DNA of 64,000 nt from Nitrospirota bacterium (GTDB taxonomy: Bacteria; Nitrospirota; Thermodesulfovibrionia; Thermodesulfovibrionales; Dissulfurispiraceae), in the NCBI GenBank assembly GCA_015233365.1, contig JADFXU010000004.1, positions 46,901 through 110,900 of the forward strand, in the 5' to 3' direction. The position numbers and the translations under genes were made by a program. Below the pieces are notes generated by a model. The model saw nothing but the letters and a program-made list of their open reading frames with translations. It was not told the DNA's origin and made no database searches. Shown in pieces: positions 38,484 to 48,581 of the stretch. Every line of letters starts with the position of its first letter. Position 1 is the stretch's first letter.

Positions 38484-40412
38484 ATGAAACAGGTTTTTCT
38501 GGACACCCTATCTCTTGAAAGTTCGCTTGAACTTCTATTCAAACATCTTGAAGAACGTGGATTGAATGTCCTCGACGCCGAGACGGTCAGGGTTAAAGAT
38601 GCGGGGGGCAGGATTTCTGCGCAGCCTGTCTTTGCAAAGTATTCGTCACCTTTTTATCATTCTGCTGCAATGGACGGGTATGCAGTCCGATTTGCCGACA
38701 CGGTTACGGCAAGTGAGACAGCGCCGCTTTTACTGAAGATAGGGCAAGACGCCATAAATATCGATACCGGCGATCCTATGCCGGAGGGATTCAATGCTGT
38801 AATCATGATAGAGGATGTGAATGTGGCTTCTGAATTTATCGAGATTTACGGGTCGGTGCCTCCCTACCATAATGTGCGGACAATCGGAGAAGATATTGTC
38901 GCCACTGAGCTGGTAATTCCTGAAAATCATTTAATCAGGCCGATTGACGTGGGAGCAATGCTTGCAAGCGGACATCTTGATATTGAAGTAAAGAGAAAAC
39001 CGAAGGTGGCCATTATTCCCACGGGCACGGAAATCATTGAGGCCGAAAGCTTGAGAGAGCGCCCGCCGGTCCCCCCTGAGATAATCGAATATAATTCTGA
39101 ACTGCTTAAAGGACTTGCTCGTGGACTCAAGGCTGAAACGATAGTGTTCCCCATTATTAAAGATGATCTTGAGGCAATTAAGAAGGCTCTCTCGGATGCA
39201 TCATTGCAGTCCGACATGGTTTTGATCAACGCCGGATCAGGTAGGGGTTCTGAAGACTACACATTGGCAGCGATACAGGCATTGGGAGAGGTCGTTGTCA
39301 ACGGCGTGGCGATCAAACCCGGCAAGCCCATCATAATCGGCTTCATCAATAAGAAGCCCGTGTTCGGTATCCCGGGGTATCCCGTATCGGCGTATATAAC
39401 CTTCCAGCTTTTTGTGAGGCCTGTCATAGCCAGGCTGTCCGGCATCGAATTAGCGGCAGTCGATAACATACAGGCCGTGACATCGAGACCTATAGCTTCG
39501 TCACTGGGCATCGATGAATTTATACGTGTAAAGGTGGGAGCTGTTCGCGGCACGCATATAGCAACTCCTGTTGGCAGGGGCGCCGGACTGCTCATGTCTC
39601 TTGTAAGGGCTGATGGCATTTTGAAAATACCGGCATCTTCGGAAGGATTGAGCGCATGCAGCGAAGTGACTGTCGAATTATTAAGAACCAGGAGCGAGCT
39701 GAAGAATACTATCGTTTGTATCGGCAGCCATGACAATGCGCTCGACGTGCTTGCGAACAGTGTAAAGAAGAATTACCCGGATTATTCATTGTCTTCCGCC
39801 CATGTGGGTTCAATGGGCGGGTTAATAGCGCTGAAAAGGGGAGAGGCCCATATTGCCGGAACGCACCTGCTCGACGAGAATACCGGACAATATAACGTGC
39901 CCTTTATAAAAAATATATTTCACGACCGGAAAATAGTGCTTGTGAATCTTGTCTCCCGTCAGCAGGGACTCCTTGTAAAAAAAGGCAATCCTAAAAAGAT
40001 CGTCGGATTTGAAGACCTCCTGAGAGACGATGTGCTTTTTATCAACAGACAGTCCGGTTCAGGCACAAGATTGCTGCTCGATAAATATCTTAGAGAAAAA
40101 AGTATCAGTCCCGCGATGATAAAAGGTTACGAAAAAGACGAATATACACATATGGCGGTCGCATCTGCAGTGCTTAGCGGGCTTGCGGATACGGGATTGG
40201 CTATTTACTCATCTGCCAAGGCACTTGACCTCGACTTCATCTCCGTTGCCAATGAACGTTATGATCTTGCAATTCCATACGAGTTCATGGAAACTGAAAT
40301 GATCCGCATTGTCCTGCAAATAATTCGGAAGGATAATGAATTCAGGGGGCTCGTTCAGTCCATGGGCGGCTACGATATCAGGGACATGGGGAAGGTGATT
40401 TTTGAGGGATAA
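38484..40412 (+). CDS. MoeA-type molybdopterin biosynthesis protein fused to periplasmic-binding-like domain
   Basis: MDGYAVRFADT, GIPGYPVSAYITFQLFVRPV; C-terminal half IVCIGSHDNALDVLANSV...RQSGSGTRLLLDKYL. Confidence 0.88.
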   Translation: MKQVFLDTLSLESSLELLFKHLEERGLNVLDAETVRVKDAGGRISAQPVFAKYSSPFYHSAAMDGYAVRFADTVTASETAPLLLKIGQDAINIDTGDPMPEGFNAVIMIEDVNVASEFIEIYGSVPPYHNVRTIGEDIVATELVIPENHLIRPIDVGAMLASGHLDIEVKRKPKVAIIPTGTEIIEAESLRERPPVPPEIIEYNSELLKGLARGLKAETIVFPIIKDDLEAIKKALSDASLQSDMVLINAGSGRGSEDYTLAAIQALGEVVVNGVAIKPGKPIIIGFINKKPVFGIPGYPVSAYITFQLFVRPVIARLSGIELAAVDNIQAVTSRPIASSLGIDEFIRVKVGAVRGTHIATPVGRGAGLLMSLVRADGILKIPASSEGLSACSEVTVELLRTRSELKNTIVCIGSHDNALDVLANSVKKNYPDYSLSSAHVGSMGGLIALKRGEAHIAGTHLLDENTGQYNVPFIKNIFHDRKIVLVNLVSRQQGLLVKKGNPKKIVGFEDLLRDDVLFINRQSGSGTRLLLDKYLREKSISPAMIKGYEKDEYTHMAVASAVLSGLADTGLAIYSSAKALDLDFISVANERYDLAIPYEFMETEMIRIVLQIIRKDNEFRGLVQSMGGYDIRDMGKVIFEG

Positions 40413-40415
40413 GCC

Positions 40416-40541
40416 TTAATGGTGGCGGAATATCAGGAAAGCAACAACTGCCGCAACAATAATTATAATTACAAGGATTTTAATCAACCAGCGCGGCTTC
40501 CTTTTTGATACCGAAACAAGACCGTAAGTTCCGTAGACCAT
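40416..40541 (-). CDS. Small single-TM protein (41 aa), below the ORF-track size cutoff
   Basis: MVYGTYGLVSVSKRKPRWLIKILVIIIIVAAVVAFLIFRHH*; positive-inside basic stretch followed by clean TM helix. Confidence 0.5.
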   Translation of the reverse strand: MVYGTYGLVSVSKRKPRWLIKILVIIIIVAAVVAFLIFRHH

Positions 40542-40596
40542 ATTACACTATACAATAAAGCGACCGTGAGTTGGAATAGCAGATTGGATTGCCGAT

Positions 40597-41304
40597 ATGA
40601 ACCTCATTCTTCTCTTTGAAAGCGATTTTATCGCAGGAAATCTTGTGCGCCTCAGCGACCGGCGTATGAGGCATATTATGGAAGTGCACCGCGCATCCGT
40701 CGGCGATGAACTCTGTGTGGGATTAGAGGGTGGTGATATCGGCAGCGGAGTCGTGACAATATTGAGCAGCGATGCCCTGGAAATGGAGGTCCAATTCAGC
40801 AAGAAGCCTCCTCCTAAACTGCCGCTGACTCTTGTACTTGCCATGCCGAGGCCCAAGGTGTTCAGAAGAGTACTCTATACGGCAAGCGCGCTGGGGGTCG
40901 GAAAGATTTTTCTCATTAATTCACGCAGGGTTGAAAAAAGTTTCTGGAAAAGCCCGGTGCTGGATCCAACAATTATCAGAAGGCAGTTGATACTGGGGCT
41001 TGAACAGTCCCGCGACACTATTATGCCGGAAGTGCTGATCCGCCCTTTATTCAAACCTTTTGTTGAAGATGATATGCCGCAAATAATGAAAAATACGCTT
41101 CCCCTTGTCGCCCATCCGGCTGCCCAGGAGATTTTGCCTCGGAATGTCGGACACCAGGTGACTCTGGCAGTAGGGCCGGAGGGCGGGTTCATTCCTTACG
41201 AAATTGATATGTTCAGGTCATTGGGTTTCAGGGTAGTTGGGGCGGGAGAAAGAATCCTTCCGGTCGAAGCGGCAGTCCCCTTCCTGATCTCCAGGTTATT
41301 GTGA
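40597..41304 (+). CDS. rsmE: 16S rRNA m3U1498 methyltransferase
   Basis: VRLSDRRMRHIMEVHRASVGDELCVG; LAVGPEGGFIPYEIDMFRSLGFRVVGAGERILPVEAAVPF. Confidence 0.92.
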   Translation: MNLILLFESDFIAGNLVRLSDRRMRHIMEVHRASVGDELCVGLEGGDIGSGVVTILSSDALEMEVQFSKKPPPKLPLTLVLAMPRPKVFRRVLYTASALGVGKIFLINSRRVEKSFWKSPVLDPTIIRRQLILGLEQSRDTIMPEVLIRPLFKPFVEDDMPQIMKNTLPLVAHPAAQEILPRNVGHQVTLAVGPEGGFIPYEIDMFRSLGFRVVGAGERILPVEAAVPFLISRLL

Positions 41305-41446
41305 CACTGGAACTCCCGTGACTGTCTGAAATTCCTATCGGTCTTTTTTAATGATTTACTATTTCTTGACAGACCCATAGACAAAATAATTCAAAATTTG
41401 TATTATGTAGCTTAAGTGTCCTGATTCGGGAGAAGGGGGGCAACAC

Positions 41447-42241
41447 GTGAGGGTCAAACTGACGTTCGCGCCTGTGAGTCGAAAGGCCGTCCTTCCGATA
41501 AACTACAACTATCTTCTCACCAGCCTGATATACAAAATCATAAGGAATTCGTCACGGGACTATTCGGCGTTCCTCCACGACGAAGGGTATAAAATCGGGG
41601 AGAGTAAGAAGGGATTCAAGCTATTTACATTCTCCATGCTTAAAGGCGGGAAGTTCCGTGCCGATCACAGCGATATTGTTTTCTCCGGAGGACATATACA
41701 ATGGGAGATATCTTCTCCGGTGAACGATTTCATCCAGCATTTGGTTAGCGGGGTCTTTTCGCAAGGGCATGAGATAAGAATCGGCCCGGCGAACGCAGAA
41801 GTCAGGTTTCTGATAGGGCAGGTTGAAACACTTCCAAGGCCAGAATTTAAAGAGACAATGAAGTTTACGTGCCTTTCACCGATTACAGTAAGCAAAATAA
41901 TCGGCATCCCCCCTCTCACCTCTGGCCTACGTTGCCATTATCTCCGACCATGGGAGGACGACTTTTCTGAAGCTATCAAGAACAATCTTGTCAAAAAATG
42001 CAGACTCGTTACCGGCGAGGCACCTGAAGATGCCGAGTTCAGAATAAAGATTGATGCTGAATACATGAACAAGAAGAACGGAAAGATCACAAAGAAGATA
42101 AATTTTAAGGGCACAGATATCATCGGCTTTATGGCCCCTTTCCAAGTTACAGGCAATGCGGAGCTGATAGAAGTCGGTTATGAAGCTGGTTTTGGAGGGA
42201 AGGGGAGTATGGGGTTCGGGATGGTGAAAGAGATTGTTTAA
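41447..42241 (+). CDS. cas6: CRISPR endoribonuclease Cas6
   Basis: RAMP fold pattern; C-terminal G-rich loop YEAGFGGKGSMGFGMVKEI. Confidence 0.9.
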   Translation: MRVKLTFAPVSRKAVLPINYNYLLTSLIYKIIRNSSRDYSAFLHDEGYKIGESKKGFKLFTFSMLKGGKFRADHSDIVFSGGHIQWEISSPVNDFIQHLVSGVFSQGHEIRIGPANAEVRFLIGQVETLPRPEFKETMKFTCLSPITVSKIIGIPPLTSGLRCHYLRPWEDDFSEAIKNNLVKKCRLVTGEAPEDAEFRIKIDAEYMNKKNGKITKKINFKGTDIIGFMAPFQVTGNAELIEVGYEAGFGGKGSMGFGMVKEIV

Positions 42242-42261
42242 TGCTTTCGTGAGGAGACAAA

Positions 42262-43941
42262 TTGATGCAACTATTTAGCTGGACAGGGAATCCGTGGGTG
42301 GATACAGGATTAGCTGTTATGATTGCCAAGTCAGGTAAAGAAAGCATAGAAAACTTTACAGAAACTGATTTTGAAACTGTTGTCGCTGATGGTGTGTGGC
42401 TTGCTAAAGCTAATAGGCAGTTAAACGCCTTTACAATGGTTGTTGGAATAAACTCACCATTGACTAATACTTCTTCAAACGCGAGCCTAAGAAAAGAAAA
42501 TAAGGACAAAAAGTTAAATTTATTTGATGATGTTGGTTTTCGGCAATACTGCGAGTTGATTAGGGAACTTAAAGAATCTGCCCTTAAGGCTTCCGATAAT
42601 GAATTGGTGTGCGAGTCTTGTGGTAAGTATCCTGAATCTGACGTATTATCAAGACATGGAAAAAAAATTGCGAGGGATTGGTTCCCTCTTGCTGGTAGCA
42701 TTGGTAGTGATGCACAAGCACTGCCCTCGGCGAGTAGATCAGTAAGAATTTGCTCTTTATGTTTGTTGTCGATCCAATTTTTACCACTGGGCGCAATTAT
42801 CGTTGGAGGCAAAATTGCCTGTTTTCAATCTACCCGGCCAGAACTAACTCTGGTGATTGTTGCAGAGATTCTCAAGGAAACATTTAATAAAATGCAATTG
42901 TTAAGGGAGGGCCAAAAAATATCTGCTATTGGACAGGGTAAAGGGACAAAGGAAGCTTTAGGCATGCTTATTAAAATAATAGGGGAATTACAAAGGAATA
43001 AGCGCATGATGGAGCTTCCCAATCACACTTCTCTAAATCTGTGGCTGTTTAGTAATTCGGGACAAGAACCGGATTGTGAAATTATCGAAATACCAAATGA
43101 AGCATTGATATTTCTTTGGAAGGCTACGACATATTATCGACAAGAAATAGAGAGACTTATCAGAAACGAACCGAAACGGCCTGATTTGCAACTCTTGGAG
43201 TGTATCAGGCGAAAAACAGAATATGCCGGTTTTTATCCATACAAAGATACAAAACCCTCTTCAAAAGAGTTATTCGAGCTTTATCAAACACAGATATTAG
43301 GATATTCCTCGTATGCCTTAAAACTTGCGGAATATATCGCATATCAGACTAAATCGAAGTTATCAGATGGTGATAAAAATGATACCAAGTTGCTGAATAG
43401 ATTGCTAAAGGGAAATGCGTATGGAAGCAAAGATAAAATGCTCCTCGGCAAGCTGAAGAGAGTCATTGCTTTTTTAGCTGAGAGCGGCTTGCTCAGTCTT
43501 GAGGAATATACCAATCTTTTTCCAAGAGAAGAAGACGTCCACTTTTTATCAGCAAAACCCCATGCCTTTAAATGGATTTGGTTTTATATGAATCATGAAA
43601 ATATAAATAATGAGAAACCAAAAGGAGGTGGCAATTTGTTTACGCATCCCAAGGTCAAATCTTTTGCAAAGGACGTTTTTGATTATTATCTGAAGGAACG
43701 CGACGATAAATACATCAAGAAAAACATAATTGATGCGTTCAAGAGCGGCCAGATTACTACTTCTGACCTGCGGCGATGGTTTATTAATCTGGCCGAAACC
43801 AAAGATGGTTATACTAATGAAGAATGGGATGACTTATGTCGTGATGAATATGGTGAGAATATAACGCATGAGATAAGATTTCAATTCCGTTTGGAATTAG
43901 TCAATCTTTATAGATTAGTCGTAAACCAGCAAGAACCTTAA
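42262..43941 (+). CDS. Type I-B Cas8-like (Cst1-like) large subunit
   Basis: Position between cas6 and cas7; FSWTGNPWVDTGLAVMI; two CxxC zinc-ribbon motifs (CESC, CSLC). Confidence 0.85.
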   Translation: MMQLFSWTGNPWVDTGLAVMIAKSGKESIENFTETDFETVVADGVWLAKANRQLNAFTMVVGINSPLTNTSSNASLRKENKDKKLNLFDDVGFRQYCELIRELKESALKASDNELVCESCGKYPESDVLSRHGKKIARDWFPLAGSIGSDAQALPSASRSVRICSLCLLSIQFLPLGAIIVGGKIACFQSTRPELTLVIVAEILKETFNKMQLLREGQKISAIGQGKGTKEALGMLIKIIGELQRNKRMMELPNHTSLNLWLFSNSGQEPDCEIIEIPNEALIFLWKATTYYRQEIERLIRNEPKRPDLQLLECIRRKTEYAGFYPYKDTKPSSKELFELYQTQILGYSSYALKLAEYIAYQTKSKLSDGDKNDTKLLNRLLKGNAYGSKDKMLLGKLKRVIAFLAESGLLSLEEYTNLFPREEDVHFLSAKPHAFKWIWFYMNHENINNEKPKGGGNLFTHPKVKSFAKDVFDYYLKERDDKYIKKNIIDAFKSGQITTSDLRRWFINLAETKDGYTNEEWDDLCRDEYGENITHEIRFQFRLELVNLYRLVVNQQEP

Positions 43942-43954
43942 AGGAGAAAGAAAA

Positions 43955-45073
43955 ATGACTGAAACAAATGGACAGTTAACGCATATCGTTGGAACTTTTT
44001 TGATTCAGGCTGAGGGTGCTTTTCTAAATGGCGGGGGACTTGCTAAGGGCGAATATGGCAATACAACCATCCCGAAAACCTTTGTCGATTTCAAAGATAA
44101 AGTGCCATACGTATCTTCCCAGGCATGGAAAAGATGGCTAAGAAATACCTTCCAGGAAGAGAACCCTAATTTACCTCATTCTGAGCTTAAACAAATTGGA
44201 ATGAGTGCAAAAGGGACAACAAATAAAATCGGAACGGAAATGAATCCGGTAGTATTCCCTGAAGATGACATTTTTGGGTATATGCGGGCACAGGAGGGAC
44301 AGGGCAAATCAACAGAAGAATCTGAGGAATCTGAAATAGAATCAGAAATTGACTCCAAAGAAGAGAAGAAGAAATCAAAGGTGAAAACTAAAGCTTTAAT
44401 GCGTCCGGCTCCTTTTGCTGCTTCGATATTAACTTCATTGAGAAAACACGGTTGGCAAGGGATTGATAAAGCTTACGTCCATCTGCAAGAAGGCACGCCG
44501 CAACCATATAACACTGAATTTTACAACACGCAACTCCAAGGGATATTCGGGTTGAACTACTCGAGGATAGGGGTTTTCAGGAATGAGGGGGATAGGATAG
44601 AGCTTGATGAAAAGTATGTGGGGGAATATTTAAAGGCTGGGACTATCACAATTAAGAAAGAGACGCCCTCTGGCAAATGGTATGAATTAAAAAATAATCC
44701 TCGGAAAAACAGAGCAACTGCAATCTTAAAATCACTCGCCGTCATGCGCGGCGGGGCAAAGCAGGCGCAGTTTGCAATAGATATTGCACCTAAAGTAATC
44801 ATCGTTGCCGGTTTAAGCTGTGGCAATCTTATATTCAATGACCTGTTTGAAGATACCAAAGAAGGGCCGATTCTGAAGCTGAAGACCCTTGAGGACGTAA
44901 CAATAGACTATGAGGACAGGATAACTACACCTATTTTTATTGGTATTCGGGATGGTTATCTACAAAGAAATAACGAGATCGAGATCAAATCGTTAGCAAA
45001 GATAGGTGCGGTTAATGTAACAGTCACAAGCCCCGTTAATGCAATAAATCAATTGGTCGGGCAGTTGTCATGA
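43955..45073 (+). CDS. cas7: Cas7 (Cst2/DevR-like)
   Basis: VGTFLIQAEGAFLNGGG...VPYVSSQAWKRWLRNTF; acidic insertion; ALMRPAPFAAS. Confidence 0.88.
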   Translation: MTETNGQLTHIVGTFLIQAEGAFLNGGGLAKGEYGNTTIPKTFVDFKDKVPYVSSQAWKRWLRNTFQEENPNLPHSELKQIGMSAKGTTNKIGTEMNPVVFPEDDIFGYMRAQEGQGKSTEESEESEIESEIDSKEEKKKSKVKTKALMRPAPFAASILTSLRKHGWQGIDKAYVHLQEGTPQPYNTEFYNTQLQGIFGLNYSRIGVFRNEGDRIELDEKYVGEYLKAGTITIKKETPSGKWYELKNNPRKNRATAILKSLAVMRGGAKQAQFAIDIAPKVIIVAGLSCGNLIFNDLFEDTKEGPILKLKTLEDVTIDYEDRITTPIFIGIRDGYLQRNNEIEIKSLAKIGAVNVTVTSPVNAINQLVGQLS

Positions 45074-45732
45074 AGCTTTTGCATGTAAGTATCAGCGCAT
45101 GGACGGCCACCTTTCGCCTTCCGCTCCTGTATTCCGGTACGGGACTAACATCACCTTTGCCGCCATATAGTACTCTCTTGGGGCTTGTCGGCGCAGTAGC
45201 AGGAAGGGAGATAAGCCCGAAAGAAACGAGGATCGGATTTGTTTTTAAAAGTAGTGGTACTGCTATTGATCTTGAAACAACGCAAAGGTTATGGGTTAAT
45301 AATAAAGGGAGATTAAAGTCTCAAAAAGATACAGGACTTGCTAAGAGACAATTTCATATTAAGCCGGAATTGGATCTGTATCTTGATAACTCATCCTACA
45401 AAAGACATTTTGAATACCCGGTAAACTTACCGTGCTTAGGACGGTCGCAAGACTTGGCCTGGATAAGAAAGGTTGAGGAAATCGAAGTGGACCCGGTGGA
45501 GGAAGGAACGGTTAGAGGAACATTGATTCCTTTTCCAGAGCCCAATGCTGCCGGTTTAATCTTGTTGCTTCCGGACTATTTCGACAATTCTGAGTTCGGT
45601 TATGCAAGGGAAATTGGAAAGCTTGGGAAGTACCAGGCTGTGAAATATGATACCCCAGCTAATATCTGGAGAAAGAATCTTTTTAAGCTTCAACAATCAG
45701 ATAAAGTGATTTATCTCCATTCTTTACAATAA
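45070..45732 (+). CDS. cas5: Cas5 (type I-B)
   Basis: HVSISAWTATFRLPLLYSGTGLTSPLPPYSTLLGLVGAVAG; overlaps cas7 stop. Confidence 0.88.
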   Translation: MKLLHVSISAWTATFRLPLLYSGTGLTSPLPPYSTLLGLVGAVAGREISPKETRIGFVFKSSGTAIDLETTQRLWVNNKGRLKSQKDTGLAKRQFHIKPELDLYLDNSSYKRHFEYPVNLPCLGRSQDLAWIRKVEEIEVDPVEEGTVRGTLIPFPEPNAAGLILLLPDYFDNSEFGYAREIGKLGKYQAVKYDTPANIWRKNLFKLQQSDKVIYLHSLQ

Positions 45733-47999
45733 TGTCCTGTATGAATGAACTTTGGGCAAAGGATACTGGTGAAACAATATTGCAGCATACTGTCAATGTT
45801 GTTGAGGTAGGAAATAAAGTTTGTCACGGTCTGCCATTTTCGGTTATGGAGAGGCAGAATCTCTATTCAGTTATCACAAAGCTTGGCGTATCGCACGATC
45901 TGGGCAAGGCGGCTGAGGGTTTCCAAAATTCTCTTCGAGAAAAAACTTTCTGGGGACATAGACACGAAGTTATCTCTGCTGCAGTTGCTAATAATATTTT
46001 CCCAACATTACCAAGAGAAGGATTGTTGGCAATTATTACTCATCATAGAAGTGTCCCTGAATCCCTTACAAGCGAAGGCGAAAAGTGTTTGCCAAATGAT
46101 GAACTCCCATTTGAAGACGTAAATCCTATATGGGAATTAATGACGAAAGAGTGGCTGAAGAATTGGGAGGCTGTAAAAAGATTATTGTTAAGCCTGGCTA
46201 GTCGTTATGATTTAAGAATGGCCAATTTGTCCACTAAATTCGAGCTTAACAGCCTGGGACTGCCCGAAAGATTATTAAATAGAAACTATCAAGAAAAAGA
46301 TACAGGATTTAATCGTCGTTATGCCAGTCTTTTGCGAGGTCTTTTAATCACCTCTGATCATATCGCATCAGCCCATGAATTTGATTTGCCGGAGATTCCT
46401 ATTCAAAAAGATTATATCCCGGTGATTAGCAGGCAAGAGCTAAAGGGTAATGACCTACTGCCTTTTCAAAAGAGATGTGGGGAAACAATTGGTAATGCCA
46501 TTTTAAAAGCACCTACTGGCTCTGGCAAAACTGCTGCAATATTGTTATGGGCAGCAAATAATCAAGCTGAGAATGGTCGGTTATTTTATGTTCTTCCGCA
46601 CACAGCAAGCATTAATGCTATGCATAAGAGGTTGCAGAAGATTTACTGCGAAAAGGCTGTGGGAGTTTTGCACCACAAAAATACTGCATACCTTTTCAGG
46701 TTATTTGAAAATGATTATTCATCAACAGACGCAGCCAAAATGGCGCAAACTGTCGCAGGATTGGCCAGGGAACTCTATCATCCAATTCGAGTTACAACTC
46801 CTCACCAGATATTGCGAGTGGCATTGAAGGGGAAGGGGTGGGAACTTGGATTATCTGAGTTCCCAAACGCGTGCTTTGTCTTCGACGAAATTCATGCGTT
46901 CGAACCTTTGCTAGTGGGGCTCACGATAGCAACTATTAAATGGCTGAAATCAATGGGTGCAAAGGTCTTGTTTGCTTCTGCAACACTACCATTGTTCTTA
47001 GAGAGGGCACTTCAATGTGAAGTCGACATCCCAGATGGAAATATCATAGTGCCTGAACCCCATTTGGAAGGTGATAAAGAAGTGTTGGGCAAAATCAGGC
47101 ATGATATAGAAATAAGAGTTGGCAACTTGCTTTCAAATCTCGATGTTATTACAAATGAAATTGAGGCATCTCAGAAAACAGCCTTGATCATATGCAATCA
47201 CGTTGCTACTAGCCAGACAGTTTGCAAGAAAATTAAAGAGCGGATTAGTGACGCAAAATTACTTCACGCCCGATTTAATTCTGAAGACCGTTTTAAAATA
47301 GAGTTTGAAATACAAGGGAAAAGACCGCCAAGAGTTCTTGTTGCTACACAAGCGGTTGAGGTCTCTTTGGATTTGGACTATGATTGTGGATATATTGAAC
47401 CGGCACCTGCCGATGCTCTAGGTCAGCGTTTGGGAAGAATTAATCGCAGGGGTTCACGCAATAAACCTGTGCCTGTTGTAATATTTGAGGAACCATCAGC
47501 ATCAAGTAAAGATAATCCGTTGTATTTGCCTTATGACGAACTTATCGTCAAGAAGACTGTGGAACTCTTCAGAAACTGTCAATTGCTGACTGAACAACAG
47601 TTAACAAGTATCGTAAGTCAAATATATGGCGATGGCTATCAGGGTGATTCTAAAACCGAGTTTGACAGAGGGTTAGGCAATCAGACAATTAGGCAGTTTG
47701 ATGATAATATCATTGCAGGAACGCATAAAGACTGGGTTGAGGATGTAATCGAAGGATCGGACGGACAAGTTGAAGTATTGCCTATGGAGCTTATTGAACG
47801 ATTCCATGAACTACAAAAAGAAAAACAATATCTTAAGGCCAAACTTCTTTTTGTGCCAATTCAAATAAGGCAATGCAGAAAACTTTTTAATGACAGGGTG
47901 TTATTTCAGGATAAGAAGCTTGACGAGTATGTAACCCGACTAGCATATTCACCTGAGTACGGTTTGGATTTATTGCGGGAAGTTGAAAACATTTTTTAG
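45732..47999 (+). CDS. cas3: Cas3 HD nuclease-helicase
   Basis: HD motif LGVSHDLGKAAEGF; Walker A LKAPTGSGKTAAIL; CFVFDEIHAFEP; LGQRLGRINRRGS. Confidence 0.93.
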   Translation: MSCMNELWAKDTGETILQHTVNVVEVGNKVCHGLPFSVMERQNLYSVITKLGVSHDLGKAAEGFQNSLREKTFWGHRHEVISAAVANNIFPTLPREGLLAIITHHRSVPESLTSEGEKCLPNDELPFEDVNPIWELMTKEWLKNWEAVKRLLLSLASRYDLRMANLSTKFELNSLGLPERLLNRNYQEKDTGFNRRYASLLRGLLITSDHIASAHEFDLPEIPIQKDYIPVISRQELKGNDLLPFQKRCGETIGNAILKAPTGSGKTAAILLWAANNQAENGRLFYVLPHTASINAMHKRLQKIYCEKAVGVLHHKNTAYLFRLFENDYSSTDAAKMAQTVAGLARELYHPIRVTTPHQILRVALKGKGWELGLSEFPNACFVFDEIHAFEPLLVGLTIATIKWLKSMGAKVLFASATLPLFLERALQCEVDIPDGNIIVPEPHLEGDKEVLGKIRHDIEIRVGNLLSNLDVITNEIEASQKTALIICNHVATSQTVCKKIKERISDAKLLHARFNSEDRFKIEFEIQGKRPPRVLVATQAVEVSLDLDYDCGYIEPAPADALGQRLGRINRRGSRNKPVPVVIFEEPSASSKDNPLYLPYDELIVKKTVELFRNCQLLTEQQLTSIVSQIYGDGYQGDSKTEFDRGLGNQTIRQFDDNIIAGTHKDWVEDVIEGSDGQVEVLPMELIERFHELQKEKQYLKAKLLFVPIQIRQCRKLFNDRVLFQDKKLDEYVTRLAYSPEYGLDLLREVENIF

Positions 48000-48013
48000 G
48001 CAACCGAAGTAAG

Positions 48014-48105
48014 ATGTTATCAACCGGCACGGAAGTCAACTATTACTATCTGTGCCACTGAAAGCCGTGGTTGTTTTCGCACGACTTTCATATTACAAAG
48101 TGTTG
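48014..48105 (+). pseudogene. 5'-terminal remnant of cas4
   Basis: ML-STGTEVNYYYLCH*KPWLFSHDFHITK versus intact cas4 MLMFDITGTEFNYYLLCHRKLWLFKHDIHMEH. Confidence 0.8.
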
Positions 48106-48130
48106 GAAGGCGCAAGGGATTTGATATAAT
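48103..48130 (+). promoter_or_regulatory. Sigma-70-like promoter for the nucleotidyltransferase gene
   Basis: TTGGAA-N16-TATAAT, about 50 bp upstream of the start codon. Confidence 0.5.
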
Positions 48131-48187
48131 TCTGACAGAGCTTAAAGCTAATGAAGTGAGGTTATTTGGATAACGGAGGTAATGTCT

Positions 48188-48517
48188 ATGGATGACAGAG
48201 ATAAATCAATGGTTTTGGAGTTTAGGAGAAGGCTTCCGTCGGATTTGCAAAGCCATTTGACACGGCTCATTGTTTTTGGCTCGCGGGCACGTGGCGAGGC
48301 AAAGGAGGATTCTGATCTCGATATTATTGCCCTGGTTGATGTGAAGACTCCTGAAATAGAAAGGCATCTTGAGGACATTGTTTATCAAGTCATGTGGGAT
48401 CATGATTTCAAGCCGGTCATCTCTCTCAAGGTAATTACTGACTCACAGTTTACTGACGCCCTTAAGAGAGGGTTTTCTTTCTATAAACACGTTGTACGTG
48501 AAGGCGTTTCTGTATGA
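48188..48517 (+). CDS. Minimal nucleotidyltransferase (MNT) domain protein
   Basis: LIVFGSRARGEAKEDSDLDIIALVD; ORF 48182..48517 with ATG at 48188 also in frame; no HEPN partner adjacent. Confidence 0.9.
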   Translation: MDDRDKSMVLEFRRRLPSDLQSHLTRLIVFGSRARGEAKEDSDLDIIALVDVKTPEIERHLEDIVYQVMWDHDFKPVISLKVITDSQFTDALKRGFSFYKHVVREGVSV

Positions 48518-48581
48518 AGGAAAACTTTTTCTGAAAGCTATAAAAGAACTGCTGGGATTGTCCTGAAATGCAAAACCCAGG

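Noticed and set aside
41366-41394. Possible cas operon promoter TTGACA near 41366
   Set aside because: No convincing -10 hexamer at 16-18 bp spacing; left unannotated.
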